Below are positions 22,434 through 25,270 of a stretch of DNA of 25,270 nucleotides, one piece after another. Positions within the stretch are counted from its first letter, which is position 1. Each line of letters opens with the position of its first letter. Both the position numbers and the translations under genes were made by a program. The notes beneath the pieces were generated by a model that saw only the letters and a program-made list of their open reading frames with translations, did no database searches and was not told where the DNA came from. Source of the DNA: Flavobacteriales bacterium (GTDB taxonomy: Bacteria; Bacteroidota; Bacteroidia; Flavobacteriales; Flavobacteriaceae); the NCBI GenBank assembly GCA_002747735.1, contig PDQE01000028.1, positions 1 to 25,270 of the forward strand, read 5' to 3'.

Positions 22434-24119
22434 ATGCCAGGAGAAAAAAAATCACTCAATTTTATAGAACAAATCATAGAAGAAGATTTGTCTGCCGGAA
22501 TGGACAAAAGCCAATTGCGTTTTCGGTTTCCGCCGGAACCCAATGGTTATTTGCATATAGGCCATGCGGCCTCTATTTGTTTAAACTTTGGACTGGGTTT
22601 AAAATATAATGCCCCGGTTAATCTCCGATTTGATGATACCAACCCCATAAAAGAAGAACAGGAATACGTAGATGCCATAAAACAAGATATTCAATGGTTG
22701 GGTTTTAAATGGGACAAAGAATTGTACGCTTCAGATTATTTTGAACAATTATATCAATGGGCTGTAGATCTTATCAAAGCCGGCAACGCTTATGTAGATG
22801 AACAATCTTCTGAAACAATAGCGGCACAAAAAGGCACGCCTACAGAGCCCGGAACCAACAGCCCTTTTCGAGACAGGCCGTTGGAAGAAAACTTAGCCCT
22901 ATTTGAACAAATGAAAAACGGTGAATTACCGGAAGGTTCGCATGTACTTCGGGCAAAAATAAATATGGCCTCACCAAATATGCTAATGCGTGACCCGGTG
23001 ATGTACAGAGTATTAAAAAAAGCCCATCATCGCACCGGAACAGACTGGAATATTTACCCTATGTATGACTGGGCACATGGCGAATCAGATTATGTAGAAC
23101 AGATCTCTCATTCTTTGTGTACTCTGGAGTTCAAGTCACATCGCGATTTATATAATTGGTTTTTAGAACAGGTTTATACCGGTAAAGATTTAAGGCCAAA
23201 ACAGCGAGAATTTGCACGGCGTAACCTGAGCTATACAGTAATGAGCAAAAGAAAATTGTTAGAACTGGTCAATGAAAAAATAGTAAGCGGTTGGAATGAC
23301 CCCAGAATGCCAACAATTTCGGGATTACGCAGAAGGGGTTATACTCCGGAATCTATTATAAAATTTAGTGAACTGGCCGGAATTGCTAAACGAAATAACG
23401 TAACCGATGTAGCTTTGCTAGAATACTGCGTCAGAGACCACTTGAACAAAGTAGCTCCCAGAGTGATGGCTGTATTAAATCCGGTAAAAGTAGTCATCAC
23501 CAATTATCCCGATGACAAAGAAGAATGGCTCAAAGCTGAAAATAACCCGGAAGACAATAATTCTGGCAGTAGAAAAGTGCCGTTTTCCAAAGAAATTTAT
23601 ATAGAAAAGGAAGATTTTAGAGAACAAGCCAATAAAAAGTTTTTCAGGTTAAAATTAGATAAAGAAGTTAGGCTTAAAAATGCTTATATCATTAAAGCCC
23701 AATCAGTAGTAAAAGATGATTCAGGAAAGATAACAGAAATTCACTGTACTTATGACCCATTGAGTAAAAGCGGCAGTGGAACGCCAGAAAGTCAACGTAG
23801 GGTTAAAGGCACTTTGCATTGGGTTTCCGTAAAACACGCTGTACCTGCCGAAGTAAGATTGTATGATCGTTTGTTTAGCGATGAAGCTCCGGATGGACAC
23901 AAAAACAAAGATTATAAAGCATATATCAATCCTAATTCACTGGAAATAAATACTCATGCCCTTGTTGAGCCAAGTTTAAAAGAAGCCAAGATTGGCGATA
24001 GGTTTCAGTTTCAGCGGTTAGGGTATTTCTGTATAGACAATGACAGCACCAAAAATCATTTGGTCTTTAACAGAACGGTGGCATTACGCGATACTTGGGC
24101 TAAGATAGAGCAGAAATAG
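22434..24119 (+). CDS. glnS: Glutaminyl-tRNA synthetase
   Basis: 561 residues. A class I synthetase that charges tRNA(Gln) directly. The ATP motif HIGH is at 41-44 in PEPNGYLHIGHA and the KMSKS counterpart is VMSKRKL (269-275). The catalytic domain includes FRDRP and DWAHGESDYVEQISHSLCTLEF (landmark DWAHGESD). The C-terminal anticodon-binding barrels run to YFCIDNDSTKNHLVFNRTV. The length fits bacterial GlnRS. Presence of GlnRS means this organism can make Gln-tRNA without the GatCAB route. The gene has its own promoter and a hairpin after the stop. It is monocistronic. Confidence 0.97.
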   Translation: MPGEKKSLNFIEQIIEEDLSAGMDKSQLRFRFPPEPNGYLHIGHAASICLNFGLGLKYNAPVNLRFDDTNPIKEEQEYVDAIKQDIQWLGFKWDKELYASDYFEQLYQWAVDLIKAGNAYVDEQSSETIAAQKGTPTEPGTNSPFRDRPLEENLALFEQMKNGELPEGSHVLRAKINMASPNMLMRDPVMYRVLKKAHHRTGTDWNIYPMYDWAHGESDYVEQISHSLCTLEFKSHRDLYNWFLEQVYTGKDLRPKQREFARRNLSYTVMSKRKLLELVNEKIVSGWNDPRMPTISGLRRRGYTPESIIKFSELAGIAKRNNVTDVALLEYCVRDHLNKVAPRVMAVLNPVKVVITNYPDDKEEWLKAENNPEDNNSGSRKVPFSKEIYIEKEDFREQANKKFFRLKLDKEVRLKNAYIIKAQSVVKDDSGKITEIHCTYDPLSKSGSGTPESQRRVKGTLHWVSVKHAVPAEVRLYDRLFSDEAPDGHKNKDYKAYINPNSLEINTHALVEPSLKEAKIGDRFQFQRLGYFCIDNDSTKNHLVFNRTVALRDTWAKIEQK

Positions 24120-24176
24120 CATCTTCCGGTTTTTCCAAACAACTCCACTAAATCTACAACGATACGTGGAAAGAGC

Positions 24177-24220
24177 AAAGATTGGTATCTTTTATTTTTT
24201 AAAATTTCTATAAAATAAAA
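24177..24220 (+). terminator. glnS terminator region
   Basis: A 6-bp stem AAAGAT / ATCTTT (24177-24182 and 24187-24192) with loop TGGT runs into a T-rich tail. The same tail forms a second, 12-bp AT hairpin with one mismatch (24190-24201 and 24209-24220). The two structures are mutually exclusive. Confidence 0.55.
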
Positions 24221-24268
24221 ATTATCAGACAAATCGGAACAATAACAGAGTATAAAAAAACATGACAT

Positions 24269-25246
24269 TTGAAAATAGTTGAGCAAATAAAACAACCTAT
24301 AAAAAAAGAGATGGAACTTTTTGAAGATAAGTTTCAGGCTTCCATGATTTCCAATGTGCCGTTGCTCAACAGAATTACCCATTTTATAGTAAGGCGAAAA
24401 GGTAAACAAATGCGACCTATGTTTGTTTTTTTAACGGCCAAATTGGTATCAGACGGCAAAGTATCTGAGCGTACCTACCGCGGTGCATCATGCATAGAAC
24501 TTATCCATACCGCCACTCTGGTTCATGATGACATTGTGGATGACAGTAACCGCCGTCGTGGGTTTTTCTCTGTAAATGCCTTGTGGAAAAACAAAATTGC
24601 TGTGTTAGTAGGTGATTTTTTATTGTCAAAAGGTGTATTGCTATCCATAGACCATGATGATTTTGATATTTTAAAACATATCTCAGTTGCCATTAGAGAA
24701 ATGAGCGAAGGCGAATTACTACAAATAGAAAAAGCCCGAAAATTGGATATTACCGAAGAGGTGTACTTTGAGATTATAAGACAAAAAACGGCAACCTTAA
24801 TAGCCACCTGCTGTGCAATAGGAGCTGCCTCTGTAGATGCGGATAAACAAGAAGTGCGATTAATGCAACAATTTGGCGAATATATAGGGATGGCATTTCA
24901 AATAAAAGACGATTTGTTTGATTATTCCGAAGCCAAAATTGGGAAACCTACCGGTATAGACATAAAAGAGCAAAAAATGACCTTACCGCTTATTTACACC
25001 CTTAACCACTGCTCAGAAAAAGACCAAAAATGGATAATAAACATTGTAAAAAACCACAATAAGAATAAAAAGCGGGTAAATGAAGTCATTGCATTTGTTA
25101 AAGAAAACGGAGGCATTACCTACACCCTTAAAGCCATGACAACATATTACGAAAAAGCAATGGATATTCTTGACAAATATCCTGACTCTCCCTATAAAAC
25201 CGCTCTTAGTGAAATGGTAAATTACGTGATAGAGCGTAAGATATAA
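24269..25246 (+). CDS. Trans-polyprenyl diphosphate synthase (probably long-chain)
   Basis: 325 residues. It condenses isopentenyl diphosphate units onto an allylic primer to make a polyprenyl chain, probably the menaquinone side chain. The first Asp-rich motif is DDIVD (87-91) and the second DDLFD (214-218). The residues four and five before the first motif are small (Ala82, Thr83), and IHTATLVHDD resembles octaprenyl synthase IspB, so a long-chain product is likely. The start is TTG at 24269-24271: the frame has no earlier ATG, and the N-terminus KIVEQIKQPI is shared with homologs as I remember them; the next ATG (24311) would remove 14 residues. An ATG at 24262 is out of frame and stops after six codons. 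No consensus promoter is visible. The stop is 24 bases from the window edge. Confidence 0.9.
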   Translation: MKIVEQIKQPIKKEMELFEDKFQASMISNVPLLNRITHFIVRRKGKQMRPMFVFLTAKLVSDGKVSERTYRGASCIELIHTATLVHDDIVDDSNRRRGFFSVNALWKNKIAVLVGDFLLSKGVLLSIDHDDFDILKHISVAIREMSEGELLQIEKARKLDITEEVYFEIIRQKTATLIATCCAIGAASVDADKQEVRLMQQFGEYIGMAFQIKDDLFDYSEAKIGKPTGIDIKEQKMTLPLIYTLNHCSEKDQKWIINIVKNHNKNKKRVNEVIAFVKENGGITYTLKAMTTYYEKAMDILDKYPDSPYKTALSEMVNYVIERKI

Positions 25247-25270
25247 TTAATACCAGTTCTGTGAAAACAA

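Noticed and set aside
24056..24409. 117-codon minus-strand frame across the glnS end and the polyprenyl synthase start
   Set aside because: It overlaps two well-supported genes on the other strand, and the product is Phe/Tyr/Cys-rich with no family features.
1..25270. CRISPR array, prophage, defence island or biosynthetic cluster
   Set aside because: No regularly spaced direct repeats, phage structural genes, nucleases of defence systems or clustered biosynthetic enzymes were seen; nearly all genes are housekeeping.

Overview
This window looks like an ordinary chromosomal segment of a low-GC member of the Bacteroidota, most likely family Flavobacteriaceae. Three kinds of evidence point there. 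Eleven promoters match the Bacteroidota consensus TAnnTTTG, several with an upstream TTG 17-22 bases away, and Shine-Dalgarno sequences are largely absent. Several protein families are largely confined to this phylum (DUF2480, DUF3078, DUF4286, DUF6146, long-tailed S16, the roughly 390-residue PurM). The housekeeping proteins also read like flavobacterial ones. There is no rRNA, tRNA, CRISPR array, prophage or intact insertion sequence.

Layout. Position 1-222 is the 3' end of an unidentified gene. Positions 350-4498 are on the minus strand: a CNNM/CBS membrane protein, a DUF3078 outer-membrane protein, a DUF2480 + DUF59 pair that is usually the tail of the SUF iron-sulfur operon, and kdsB. 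Positions 4720-6779 are on the plus strand: rpsP, then rimM overlapping trmN6. Positions 7018-11274 mix strands: a saccharopine dehydrogenase-like reductase, DUF423, a DUF6146 lipoprotein, dinB and a NodB-type deacetylase. gdhA follows on the minus strand (11446-12789). From 12961 to the end nearly everything is on the plus strand: pheS, a retropepsin-like protease and purM in one tight run; serS; a TPR protein; DUF4286, rsmA and mgtE in one run; glnS; and a trans-polyprenyl diphosphate synthase. A 47-residue small protein gene lies antisense between serS and the TPR gene.

Together the genes serve translation (S16 and its maturation factor RimM, tRNA and rRNA methyltransferases, three aminoacyl-tRNA synthetases), amino-acid and nucleotide metabolism (GdhA, PurM), the cell envelope (KdsB, outer-membrane proteins, polyprenyl synthase), Fe-S maturation and DNA damage tolerance.

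The intergenic DNA is the less ordinary part. It holds three copies of a 40-bp palindromic repeat, a 211-bp MITE-like element with perfect 20-bp terminal inverted repeats upstream of serS (and a stray 16-bp end-like match elsewhere), a stack of hairpins between the deacetylase gene and gdhA, and a 467-bp geneless stretch with nested inverted repeats before the DUF4286 gene. I found no convincing new multi-gene system.
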